Assembly: GCA_964420985.1 (NCBI GenBank)
Contig: CAYQUT010000002.1
Location: forward strand, 62,001 to 126,000
From: CAMCTV01 sp964420985
Lineage (GTDB): Bacteria; Bacteroidota; Bacteroidia; Flavobacteriales_D; Sanyastnellaceae
Direction of reading: 5' to 3'
Length of the DNA stretch: 64,000 bases
Positions 56,248 to 63,877 of the stretch are shown here, piece by piece; within the stretch, counting starts at the first letter, position 1; the number at the start of each line of letters is the position of its first letter. The position numbers and the translations under genes are program-made. Under the pieces are notes generated by a model. The model had not been told where the DNA came from. It saw nothing but the letters and a program-made list of their open reading frames with translations, and did no database searches.

Positions 56248-56547
56248 ATGACGAAAGCAGATATAGTGACAGAGATTTCCAACAAGACCGGGATAGACAA
56301 GAATGATGTGTTGGCGATTGTAGAAGGATTCATGACTACCCTCAAGAATTCAATGGAAAAAGGTGAGAATGTTTATTTAAGAGGCTTTGGGAGCTTTATT
56401 GTTAAGAAGAGAGCAGAGAAATTGGGAAGGAACATTTTGGCCAAAACCACAGTGACCATACCAGCACATTATGTCCCTTCTTTCAAGCCATCCAAGGAGT
56501 TTGTAGATGCAGTGAAAGAAAAAGTTAAGGTTGCGCAGAATGGATAA
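56248..56547 (+). CDS. hup: HU-family DNA-binding protein
   Basis: Small nucleoid protein that bends DNA. 99 residues: TKADIVTEISNKTGIDKNDV start, GENVYLRGFGSFIVKKRAEKLGRNI (the HU signature with GFGSF), and PAHYVPSFKPSKEF at the end of the DNA-binding arm. The TPR gene begins 8 bases before its stop. Confidence 0.97.
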   Translation: MTKADIVTEISNKTGIDKNDVLAIVEGFMTTLKNSMEKGENVYLRGFGSFIVKKRAEKLGRNILAKTTVTIPAHYVPSFKPSKEFVDAVKEKVKVAQNG

Positions 56548-57121
56548 AAAATGGCTCAAACCCGCTTTGATTGTAGGCCTGGGTTTGGTGCTAGTTGTTC
56601 TTTTTTTATGGATGCCTCGTAAGCCCAGTGCCAAAGAGGAAAATCAACAAATGCCGGCATTGTCAGCAGAGGAGTCTAGGTTACAACAGGCCATTGAATT
56701 GGTCAATGGACCTAACCCAATGCAAGGCATTATGATGCTGAGAGAGATTGTTGCCAAGGACACCAACAATGTGGAAGCGCATTATTGGTTAGGTGTTTTT
56801 GCAGTGCAATCGGGTCAATACGATAAAGCCATTCCTCGTTTTGAAAGGGTTATTCGTCTGGATCCAAATTATTTGAACGCATACATGGATTTGGGGGCAG
56901 TTTACAAAGAGTTGGGAGATAAGGTTCAGGCTTTAAGGTTGTTTGAAAAAGCGGCTGAACGAGATAGTGCCAATGTATATGCATTGTTTTTCTCTGGAGA
57001 AACAGCTGCTGACATAGGAGAAAAGCAAAAAGCAAAAAAGTATTACAATCAATTGTTGCGTCACACCGCAGATACCGCAGTAGTGGTTCGGGTGAAGGAA
57101 CGAATTGAGAAATTGAAATAA
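56540..57121 (+). CDS. Membrane-anchored TPR protein
   Basis: 193 residues from the ATG at 56540, overlapping the hup stop by 8 bases (a TTG at 56531 is the alternative). One N-terminal membrane helix (PALIVGLGLVLVVLFLWM), then about three tetratricopeptide repeats (70-180), e.g. VEAHYWLGVFAVQSGQYDKAIPRFERVIRLDPN followed by a second starting YLNAYMDLGAVYKEL. A protein-interaction role is likely; the partner is unknown. The hup-TPR-rng order recurs in Bacteroidota. Confidence 0.88.
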   Translation: MDKKWLKPALIVGLGLVLVVLFLWMPRKPSAKEENQQMPALSAEESRLQQAIELVNGPNPMQGIMMLREIVAKDTNNVEAHYWLGVFAVQSGQYDKAIPRFERVIRLDPNYLNAYMDLGAVYKELGDKVQALRLFEKAAERDSANVYALFFSGETAADIGEKQKAKKYYNQLLRHTADTAVVVRVKERIEKLK

Positions 57122-57148
57122 AGTATTAACGTTTAAAATTTAGAAAAC

Positions 57149-57244
57149 ATGCCTTGCGGTAAAAAAAGAAAACGCCATAAAATGGCTACTCACAAGCGTA
57201 AAAAGCGTTTGAGAAAGAATCGTCACAAAAAGAAAGTTCGCTAG
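57149..57244 (+). CDS. Very small basic ribosomal-type protein, AURKAIP1/COX24 (mS38-like) family
   Basis: 31 residues beginning MPCGKKRKRHKMATHKRKK and ending NRHKKKVR; 20 of 31 are Lys, Arg or His. The pattern GKKRKRHK-x-ATHKRKKR matches the short bacterial AURKAIP1/COX24-domain proteins, related to mitochondrial small-subunit protein mS38. Too short for common ORF cut-offs. It sits 27 bases after the TPR gene and just before rng. A role as a small-subunit ribosomal protein is known-family inference. Confidence 0.85.
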   Translation: MPCGKKRKRHKMATHKRKKRLRKNRHKKKVR

Positions 57245-57247
57245 TTT

Positions 57248-57305
57248 AATGGGGCCTAGCCCCATTTAGTGAATACCATTGTCGGGGCAGTTGTAAAACT
57301 GCTCT
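57248..57305 (+). promoter_or_regulatory. Two hairpins in the rng leader
   Basis: First hairpin: AATGGGGC-CTA-GCCCCATT (57248-57266), without a T run. Second: GCAGTT-GTAA-AACTGC (57287-57302) with possible extension to 57284-57305. Both lie between the small basic gene and the rng GTG at 57324. They could be a weak terminator and an RNase-sensitive leader. Confidence 0.4.
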
Positions 57306-57323
57306 GGCCAATTGTGTTTTATT

Positions 57324-58883
57324 GTGAATGTTGAATTAGTAATAAGTAAGTCACCCAAGGGGGTTCAGCTTGCTGTGCTGCAAGACCGCCAATTGGTGGA
57401 ATTGCACCACGAGGACGCAACGCAGAATTATGCTGTGGGTGATATCTATTTGGGAAAGGTTCGTAAAATGGTTCCTCACCTCAACGCTGCTTTTGTTGAG
57501 GTTGGTCACGAACGAGATGCTTTCCTCCACTATTTGGATTTGGGTCCGCACTATGCCACGACCAATCAGTTTGTTCGTGGGGTATTGGCCGGCCAAATTC
57601 AGTCAGGTCACCTTTCTACGGTGAAAATGTTACCGGAAATTCCAAAGGATGGGGGTATCAAAGACCAAGTGGGTCAATCCAATCTCATCTTGGTACAAGT
57701 AGCCAAGGAGCCTATCTCCAACAAAGGTCCTCGCATTACTTGTGAAGTTACTCTAGCGGGTAGATATTTGGTATTGGTTCCTTTTTCCAATAAGGTTTCA
57801 TTGTCCAGTCGAATCGAGGATGACAAAGAACGCGATCGTCTCAGAAAATTGATTCAAAACATCAGACCCGCCAATTTCGGAGTCATCATCAGAACCCAAG
57901 CTGTGGACACCACTGTCCAAGAGTTGGATCAAGATTTATCCGAGTTGGTGAAGCGATGGGAGCAAATGGTAAAGGCCTTGCCCAAAGCCAAAGCACCTCA
58001 GAAAATTTTGGGGGAGTTGGACAAGACTTCGGCTGTGTTGCGCGATATCTTGAGTGATAAATTCACTGCGATTCATGTGAATGATCCCGCATTGGCGACA
58101 TCTGTAAAAAACTTTCTTGACTCCAATGCGCCAGACCTGAAGGATATTGTCAAAGAACACAAAGTGGACGACTTGTTTGACGCGTTCAATATTCACCGAC
58201 AAATCAAATCTTCATTTGCTAAGCAGGTCAATCTTAAGAGTGGATCCTATCTCATTGTTGAGCATACCGAGGCCATGCACGTTATTGACGTGAATAGTGG
58301 TAATCGCAAACAAGCTTCAGTTAAGGATCAGGAGGAAAATGCGTTGCAAACCAATTTGGAATGCGCCGCGGAAGTCGCTCGACTGCTCCGTTTACGAGAT
58401 ATGGGAGGAATCATCTGCGTGGATTTCATTGACATGCAGAACAAGGACAATCAGAAGAAATTGCACGATGCATTGCGCGATGCGATGAAGGGTGACAAGG
58501 CCAAGCACAATGTATTGGCGCCAAGTCGTTTTGGTGTGGTTGAAATCACCCGGGAGCGAGTGAAACCAGTGACCCAGGTAAAAACGACCGAAAAATGCCC
58601 AAGCTGTAATGGAAAGGGAACCGTTGAAGCTTCTGTTTTGTTTACGGATCAGCTCGAGAATCAAGTGAGAATGGTTTCGCAAGAATTCAAGCACAAATCA
58701 GTACAAATGGTGGTTAATCCACTGGTTGAAGCCTATATCAACAAAGGCTGGTGGTGGAATACACTGCGCACACAGTGGCAGAAGAAATATGGTATTAAAA
58801 TACAAGTCGAAAGTTCTACTTCTGCAGAACTTTTAGAGGTGCATTATTTTGATGCACAAGGAGAAGAAATCAAATTGTCTTAA
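57324..58883 (+). CDS. rng: Ribonuclease G/E family endoribonuclease
   Basis: RNA processing and decay. 519 residues from GTG at 57324 (MNVELVISKSPKGVQLAVL); a TTG at 57312 is possible. S1 domain about 36-125 (VGDIYLGKVRKMVPHLNAAFVEVG), the 5' sensor and RNase H-like region, the catalytic Asp pair in MHVIDVNSGNR and GGIICVDFIDMQ, and the zinc-link CPSC before the small domain. No long C-terminal scaffold tail, so RNase G-like. The end overlaps DUF6728 tail to tail by 4 bases. Confidence 0.95.
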   Translation: MNVELVISKSPKGVQLAVLQDRQLVELHHEDATQNYAVGDIYLGKVRKMVPHLNAAFVEVGHERDAFLHYLDLGPHYATTNQFVRGVLAGQIQSGHLSTVKMLPEIPKDGGIKDQVGQSNLILVQVAKEPISNKGPRITCEVTLAGRYLVLVPFSNKVSLSSRIEDDKERDRLRKLIQNIRPANFGVIIRTQAVDTTVQELDQDLSELVKRWEQMVKALPKAKAPQKILGELDKTSAVLRDILSDKFTAIHVNDPALATSVKNFLDSNAPDLKDIVKEHKVDDLFDAFNIHRQIKSSFAKQVNLKSGSYLIVEHTEAMHVIDVNSGNRKQASVKDQEENALQTNLECAAEVARLLRLRDMGGIICVDFIDMQNKDNQKKLHDALRDAMKGDKAKHNVLAPSRFGVVEITRERVKPVTQVKTTEKCPSCNGKGTVEASVLFTDQLENQVRMVSQEFKHKSVQMVVNPLVEAYINKGWWWNTLRTQWQKKYGIKIQVESSTSAELLEVHYFDAQGEEIKLS

Positions 58884-59041
58884 CGCGACAGATAGCGAAA
58901 GACCATTACTCCCAAAGCCAATAAAAACATCACCAAAGAAATTCTGTTGATGCCATGCATAAACTTTAGGTTGGTGTCATGCGTTGACTTTTTGAACCAA
59001 GTCATTGGATTCAGATAGTGTGCGATTTTTTGAATGATCAT
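58880..59041 (-). CDS. DUF6728-type small membrane protein
   Basis: 53 residues from the ATG at plus 59041. An amphipathic N-terminal part (YLNPMTWFKKSTHDTNLKFMHGINRIS) is followed by one membrane helix (LVMFLLALGVMVFRYL). This matches the tiny DUF6728 family of Bacteroidota, whose function is unknown. The frame continues upstream but would run into an inverted repeat and lacks similarity. The stop overlaps rng by 4 bases. Confidence 0.72.
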   Translation of the reverse strand: MIIQKIAHYLNPMTWFKKSTHDTNLKFMHGINRISLVMFLLALGVMVFRYLSR

Positions 59042-59083
59042 GATTCGAATATCGGAATTTTTGGAAGAAACAACACTTAAATC

Positions 59084-59118
59084 TAGAATTTTATGGAATC
59101 CGATTCCATAAAATTCTA
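59084..59118. repeat. 17-bp perfect inverted repeat with 1-base spacer
   Basis: TAGAATTTTATGGAATC (59084-59100), C, GATTCCATAAAATTCTA (59102-59118). It lies between ridA and the DUF6728 gene, both on the minus strand. No T run follows on either side, so it does not look like a standard terminator. Possible operator or hairpin-forming element; no second copy was noticed in the window. Confidence 0.8.
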
Positions 59119-59148
59119 AAATCAACTGAAATCCACGTCTATCGTGCC

Positions 59149-59538
59149 TTACACAATATCCAAATGCGCAATGACGGAGATTTCAACTTTGCAATCTCTG
59201 GGCAATTGAGAAACCTGAACCGCTTCACGAGCGGGCGGTACTTCTCCCACATATTTTCCATACACTTCATTGATTTTTCCATAATCAGCCATGTCTTTCA
59301 TGAAAATACTGGCCTTCACTACATGGCTCCATGACATGCCAGCTGCGGTTAGTAAGGCCTCTATGTTCTGCATGACGCGCTCAGTTTCTTCTTCAACAGG
59401 AAGGGGTCGGTATACTTGTTCTATGGGATCCATGGCAATCTGACCTGAGATGAATAACAAGTTGCCCACTTGAATGGCGGGACTGTACGGAGCTATGGGT
59501 TTTGGTGCTCCTGAAGTATTGATGGCTGTCTTTTTCAT
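59149..59538 (-). CDS. ridA: RidA family reactive-intermediate deaminase
   Basis: Hydrolyses reactive enamine/imine intermediates from PLP enzymes. 129 residues. GAPKPIAPYSPAIQVGNLLFISGQIAMDP start, the catalytic Arg in PPAREAVQVSQLPRDCKVEISVIA, and the usual trimer interface. Divergent from the amidotransferase gene with a 25-base gap. Confidence 0.96.
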   Translation of the reverse strand: MKKTAINTSGAPKPIAPYSPAIQVGNLLFISGQIAMDPIEQVYRPLPVEEETERVMQNIEALLTAAGMSWSHVVKASIFMKDMADYGKINEVYGKYVGEVPPAREAVQVSQLPRDCKVEISVIAHLDIV

Positions 59539-59563
59539 GTAGTTTTGTCAATTGGAGTGCAAG

Positions 59564-60151
59564 ATGCGAATAATTTTAATTGACAACTACGATTCTTTTA
59601 CCTACAACATCGTTCATTACATGGAACAGTTGAATGTAGAAGTGGATGTTGTTTTTAATGACAATGCAATTTGCCCTGATTGGAATGGCTTTGATGCAGT
59701 ACTCATCTCGCCAGGTCCCGGTTTACCGCACGAATCAGGCTTTCTAATGGATTGGTTGTCCACAATTCCGGAGAGTAAGCCGGTCTTGGGAATTTGTTTG
59801 GGATTGCAGGCCTTGGTGCTTCATTTTGGAGGCGCATTGCGCAACTTGGAATCTCCGCTTCATGGACATTCGGGTAAATTGCTGGCTATATCTAAAGGAA
59901 ACATTTGGTCGTCTGTTCCAGTGCCCATCAAAATTGGACATTATCATTCATGGGTGGCAAATGAGCACAGTGTCCCAAGTTGTATGGAAATATTGGCTCG
60001 GGATGAAGAAGGCAGGGTCATGGCTGTGAGACACTCAAAAATGCCATGGTACGCCTTGCAATTTCACCCTGAGTCCATTTTATCAGAGAATGGTATCATT
60101 TGGTTTGAAAGATGGATAGAACATTGCGTAAGACCAAATTCAATAACTTAG
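59564..60151 (+). CDS. pabA: Glutamine amidotransferase of anthranilate/aminodeoxychorismate synthase
   Basis: Supplies ammonia for anthranilate or p-aminobenzoate synthesis. 195 residues from the ATG at 59564. IDNYDSFTYNIVHY start, SPGPG, nucleophile Cys in GICLGLQAL (Leu where many homologues have His), and the His-Glu pair in QFHPESIL. No trpE/pabB is adjacent, which favours the pabA (folate) role over trpG, but this is a guess; some bacteria use one subunit for both. Confidence 0.88.
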   Translation: MRIILIDNYDSFTYNIVHYMEQLNVEVDVVFNDNAICPDWNGFDAVLISPGPGLPHESGFLMDWLSTIPESKPVLGICLGLQALVLHFGGALRNLESPLHGHSGKLLAISKGNIWSSVPVPIKIGHYHSWVANEHSVPSCMEILARDEEGRVMAVRHSKMPWYALQFHPESILSENGIIWFERWIEHCVRPNSIT

Positions 60152-60155
60152 CAAC

Positions 60156-60827
60156 ATGCGTAATATCACTTTTTATTCTTTTCTAATCTTGTTGTTTTTT
60201 GTGACAACTTCAATGGTTAATCCACCGGGAACTTTTCGCATTGCGGTGATGAAGTACAAGGGTGGAGGTGATTGGTACGCCAATCCGACGGCTCTGCCCA
60301 ATTTGGTGAAGTTTGTTAACACGCAGTTGCAGACCAAGATTGATGAGAATGTGGCTCAAGTGGATGTAGGCAGTTCAGAAATTTTTGATTACCCCTTTGT
60401 GCACATGACCGGTCATGGCAATGTGGTATTTTCCTTGGATGATGCACAGAATTTAAGAACCTATTTACAAGCAGGTGGATTTCTTCATATTTCGGACAAT
60501 TACGGAATGGATATGTTTGTTCGAAGGGAAATGAAAAAAGTTTTTCCTGAGTTGGAGTGGGCTGAGGTGCCCTTTGATCATGCTATCTATCATGGTAAGT
60601 TTGAATTTAAAAATGGGTTGCCCAAGATTCATGAACACGATGGGAAAAACCCCAAAGGTTTGGGATTGTTTTGGGAAGGTAGATTGGTTTGCTTTTATGA
60701 CTTTGAATGTGACTTGGGTGATGGATGGGAAGATGCCCAGGTCCATAATGATAGTGAGGAGAATCGCCAGAAAGCCTTGAGGATGGGAGCCAACTTGATA
60801 CAATATGCCTTTATTGGACAGCCCTGA
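60156..60827 (+). CDS. Exported DUF4159 protein
   Basis: 223 residues with a signal peptide (FLILLFFVTTSMVNP). The body matches DUF4159: MKYKGGGDWYANPTALPNLVKF, YPFVHMTGHGNVVFS, LQAGGFLHISDNYGMD and PKIHEHDG. The fold is thought to be glutamine-amidotransferase-like, but the function is unknown. It overlaps the next gene by 23 bases. Confidence 0.9.
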   Translation: MRNITFYSFLILLFFVTTSMVNPPGTFRIAVMKYKGGGDWYANPTALPNLVKFVNTQLQTKIDENVAQVDVGSSEIFDYPFVHMTGHGNVVFSLDDAQNLRTYLQAGGFLHISDNYGMDMFVRREMKKVFPELEWAEVPFDHAIYHGKFEFKNGLPKIHEHDGKNPKGLGLFWEGRLVCFYDFECDLGDGWEDAQVHNDSEENRQKALRMGANLIQYAFIGQP

Positions 60828-61599
60828 ATTACAGGAATGGGAGGTCAAGGAAATTCTTGATGAGTGCATTGAGCGATACAATCAATCCGCTTTCATTGAA
60901 CCCGACCCCATATCCATTCCACATCGCTTTAAAAAAAGACAAGACATTGAGGTTAGTGCTTTGATGACGGCTTTGATTTCGTGGGGCAATCGAAAAGCGA
61001 TACTTCAAACGGCAAGCGCTTGGATGGAAATTATGGAGGATGATCCTTTTCGTTTTATCTGTGAAGCCAACGTCTCTGAAATCAGAACATTATCCAAAAA
61101 AATCTACAGGACCTTTCAATCTTCTGATATGGAGAATCTGGTGCTTGCTCTGCGTAATATTTATCAGCAACACAACAGTTTAGAAGAGTTGTTTGCACCG
61201 GGATTTGCTCAACAGGGTTCCAAAGAGGCCATCATTGGTTTCCGCAACGCCATGTTGACATTTGATCACCAAAGTAGATTTGAAAAACACATTGCCAATC
61301 CGGCTCAGAATGGAGCGGCCAAGCGCATCAATATGTTTTTGCGTTGGATGGTGAGGCGGGATTCTCAAAAAGTTGATTTTGGCATTTGGGACAACATTCC
61401 GATGTCTAAATTGTCCATTCCACTGGATGTTCACACCGGAAATATTTCGCGCAAGTTGGGCATTTTAAAACGCAACCAGGATGATTGGAGGGCTGTTGAG
61501 GAGTTAGATGCATTGCTGAGAAAATGGCGCCCAGATGACCCGGTGGCTTATGATTTTGCCCTTTTTGGGATGGGGGTAGAAGGGATTTTTAAGGATTAG
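60805..61599 (+). CDS. TIGR02757/DUF2400 family protein, unknown function
   Basis: 264 residues. Family features: the ALMTALISWGNRKAILQTASAWME helix pair, NMFLRWMVRRDSQKVDFGIWDNIPMSKLSIPLDVHTGNISRKLG, and the C-terminal RKWRPDDPVAYDFALFGMGV block. The helical architecture with LDVHTG resembles helix-hairpin-helix DNA glycosylase folds, which is inference. The ATG at 60805 overlaps the DUF4159 end by 23 bases; coupled translation is likely. Confidence 0.9.
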   Translation: MPLLDSPELQEWEVKEILDECIERYNQSAFIEPDPISIPHRFKKRQDIEVSALMTALISWGNRKAILQTASAWMEIMEDDPFRFICEANVSEIRTLSKKIYRTFQSSDMENLVLALRNIYQQHNSLEELFAPGFAQQGSKEAIIGFRNAMLTFDHQSRFEKHIANPAQNGAAKRINMFLRWMVRRDSQKVDFGIWDNIPMSKLSIPLDVHTGNISRKLGILKRNQDDWRAVEELDALLRKWRPDDPVAYDFALFGMGVEGIFKD

Positions 61600-61674
61600 C
61601 CCTGCTCAAGGCGAAAAATTGTTCGTTTTCTACCTTTTTTTTACGATATTCGCAAACCTTAAAAATGTTTTGTT

Positions 61675-63741
61675 ATGGCAATGATTGAGAAAATTAGAAG
61701 GCAAGGATGGTTGGTACTCGTTATGGTGGGTGTCGGAATTGTCGGCTATTTGGTTCCTTATGATGCGGTGATGGCGCTGTTTGGAAAAGGCGCAAAAGAC
61801 GCAGGAGAAATTGATGGTGAGACCATTGATGCAGCCGCTTGGCAGCAGGCTGTCGAAAAGCAACGTGTTTTGTTCAATTACACCTCAAATGAGAGTGCAT
61901 TGTCCAATGACACTTGGAATGCCCTGACAGAAGAGCGTTTGTACGCTGATGAATTGAGCGCCATGGGTATTGAAGTTTCTGACGATGAGTTGGATGAGGT
62001 ATTGTTCGGAAAGAACTTGTCTCCTTTTGTCAAGAGTACCATCTACGGCGGAAAAGATTCCACTTCAATGAAAGAGCAAATGCGTCAACGTTTCGAGACG
62101 TTTGATCCACGTGATCCAACTTGGACCATGGAAAAAGCAGAGATGTGGAAAGAGTTTGTCCGCTACAAGCGCAAAAAAGAGAAGTATGACAACATGATCA
62201 AGTTGGGTGCTTATGCCAACAACTTGGATGCAAAATGGGCTTTCAAAGCCGGTTCATCCAAAACAGCTGTTGACTTTGTTGCCAAAACTTTTGTAGAAAT
62301 ACCAGACTCTACCGTTGCGGTTTCTGATGATGATATTCGTTCGTACTATAACAAACACAAAGGTGAGCGTGAGTACAAGCAAGAGCGCAGCAGAAGTTTG
62401 GAGTATGTGAGCATCGCTATTCAAGCTACAGAGCAGGACTTGGCTTCCATCAAATCCAAAATGGACGGTATGGTGCGTGATTTCCGTTTGGCCAAGAATG
62501 ATTCTGCTTTTGCAGCTGCGGCCGCTGCCACACCTGGCATGGCTAAAATGAGATATGTTCCTGGTTCTATCGCAGAACCATTCAATGGTCAAATTTTGAA
62601 TGATTCAATAGGAAAGGTTATTGGTCCTTTTGCCGATGCTGGAGCCATGAAGTTGGTTAAAATTTCAAAGCGTGTATCAGAGATTGACAGCGTTCAAGCC
62701 CGTCACATCTTAATCCAAGACCAAACACCAAAAGGAAAGGCCAAGGCGGATTCCATCATGAATGTCATCAAAGCCAAAAAGAACTTTGCAGAAATGGCCA
62801 AGCAATTTGGAACAGATGGAACCAAAGACAAGGGCGGTGATTTGGGAATGTTTGCTCGTGGTGCAATGGTTCCTGATTTTGAGAGGCCTTGTTTCAATGG
62901 TACGGTAGGTCAATTGCAAGTGGTGAAGACGCAGTTCGGATATCACGTCGTTGAGGTGACCAAAAAGAACGCTCCTAAAATGAATACGTATGTGGCAGTG
63001 GTGGACCAATCGCAAGAGCCAAGTCCAAGCACGCGCAAGCAGGCATTCAACAAAATGCGTGAGTTAACCATCAACGCAAAGGACACTGCCTCTTTCCGTA
63101 CTCAGGTGAAGGCGTTGTATCCAAATGCAAACATTGTTCCTGCGCAAATGATTGTTCCTAATGCACAAGCCATTGCTGGAATCCAAAAAGCAGAGAGCAT
63201 TGTTTCTTGGGCTTATGGAGCTGAGATCAATGAAATTTCTCAACCTTTCTTGGTAGAAAACAATTGGGTTGTGGCTGTTCTAACAGAAATCAGAGAGCGC
63301 GGAGTGCCAGCATTTGAGGATGTCAAAGATGCCATGAAGGCCAAAGTGATCAAAGAAAAGAAAGGCACTATGCTGGCGGAGAAAATGAAAGGTTCTTCTT
63401 TGCAAGCCATTGCCTCCGGAAACGGAACAACAGTGAAACACTCAGAGTTGTTGTGGAGAAGCATGAACTTGCCTGAGGCAGGTGTAGGTGAGCAAGAGTT
63501 TGCTTTGATTGGAAAGTGTTTTGGTATCGCCAAAGGCCAGGTTTCTGAACCCATCATTGGTGAAGGTGCTGTATATGTTATTCAAAAGACAGCTGAGGTT
63601 ACCGATGCGCAAAGCATGGACAATTACAAAAATGAAAAGCGCATGTTGCAACAAAATGCAAAAGCCTCCATGGCAGGCCGCGTATTTGGTGCATACCGTG
63701 AATCAGCGGACATTGATGACCGTCGTTTTATCAATGAGTAA
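61675..63741 (+). CDS. ppiD: PpiD-like peptidyl-prolyl isomerase (SurA_N plus parvulin)
   Basis: Membrane-anchored periplasmic folding factor. 688 residues: one N-terminal membrane helix (LVLVMVGVGIVGYLVPY), a SurA-type N domain (about 40-190, with GEIDGETIDAAAWQQAV), then a parvulin domain at about 341-432 (QARHILIQDQTPKGKAKADS, GGDLGMFARGAMVPDFE and FGYHVVEVTKK) and a long C-terminal domain. It likely assists outer-membrane and secreted proteins. Monocistronic with a clear terminator. Confidence 0.93.
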   Translation: MAMIEKIRRQGWLVLVMVGVGIVGYLVPYDAVMALFGKGAKDAGEIDGETIDAAAWQQAVEKQRVLFNYTSNESALSNDTWNALTEERLYADELSAMGIEVSDDELDEVLFGKNLSPFVKSTIYGGKDSTSMKEQMRQRFETFDPRDPTWTMEKAEMWKEFVRYKRKKEKYDNMIKLGAYANNLDAKWAFKAGSSKTAVDFVAKTFVEIPDSTVAVSDDDIRSYYNKHKGEREYKQERSRSLEYVSIAIQATEQDLASIKSKMDGMVRDFRLAKNDSAFAAAAAATPGMAKMRYVPGSIAEPFNGQILNDSIGKVIGPFADAGAMKLVKISKRVSEIDSVQARHILIQDQTPKGKAKADSIMNVIKAKKNFAEMAKQFGTDGTKDKGGDLGMFARGAMVPDFERPCFNGTVGQLQVVKTQFGYHVVEVTKKNAPKMNTYVAVVDQSQEPSPSTRKQAFNKMRELTINAKDTASFRTQVKALYPNANIVPAQMIVPNAQAIAGIQKAESIVSWAYGAEINEISQPFLVENNWVVAVLTEIRERGVPAFEDVKDAMKAKVIKEKKGTMLAEKMKGSSLQAIASGNGTTVKHSELLWRSMNLPEAGVGEQEFALIGKCFGIAKGQVSEPIIGEGAVYVIQKTAEVTDAQSMDNYKNEKRMLQQNAKASMAGRVFGAYRESADIDDRRFINE

Positions 63742-63761
63742 TTAGGAAATGATATATTTAG

Positions 63762-63790
63762 AAAAGGGTCGCGGAAGTGACCCTTTTTTT
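63762..63790 (+). terminator. Terminator after ppiD
   Basis: AAAAGGGTC(GC)-GGAA-(GT)GACCCTTTT followed by more T; GGAA tetraloop (63773-63776). Confidence 0.9.
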
Positions 63791-63796
63791 TGGACC

Positions 63797-63870
63797 TTAT
63801 CCGGCTATCCGCTACAAGTCCTCGGGACGCGCAGCGTCCCTGTGGGCTTTTCGCTACTATCCGGGGTAGG
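63797..63870 (-). ncRNA. Structured hairpin element 3' of queA
   Basis: On the minus strand, beginning a few bases after the queA stop: an outer CCGG/CCGG stem (plus 63801-63804 with 63861-63864), purine-rich internal-loop strands (ATAGTAGCGAAA and TGTAGCGGATAG), a second stem (plus AAGTCC 63816-63821 / GGGCTT 63844-63849), then a perfect GGGACGC-GCA-GCGTCCC tip (plus 63824-63840). This layout resembles, from memory, flavobacterial intergenic hairpin repeats and possibly the Flavo-1 RNA class; not verified. It may act in termination or processing of the queA transcript. Confidence 0.45.
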
Positions 63871-63877
63871 GGTTTCC

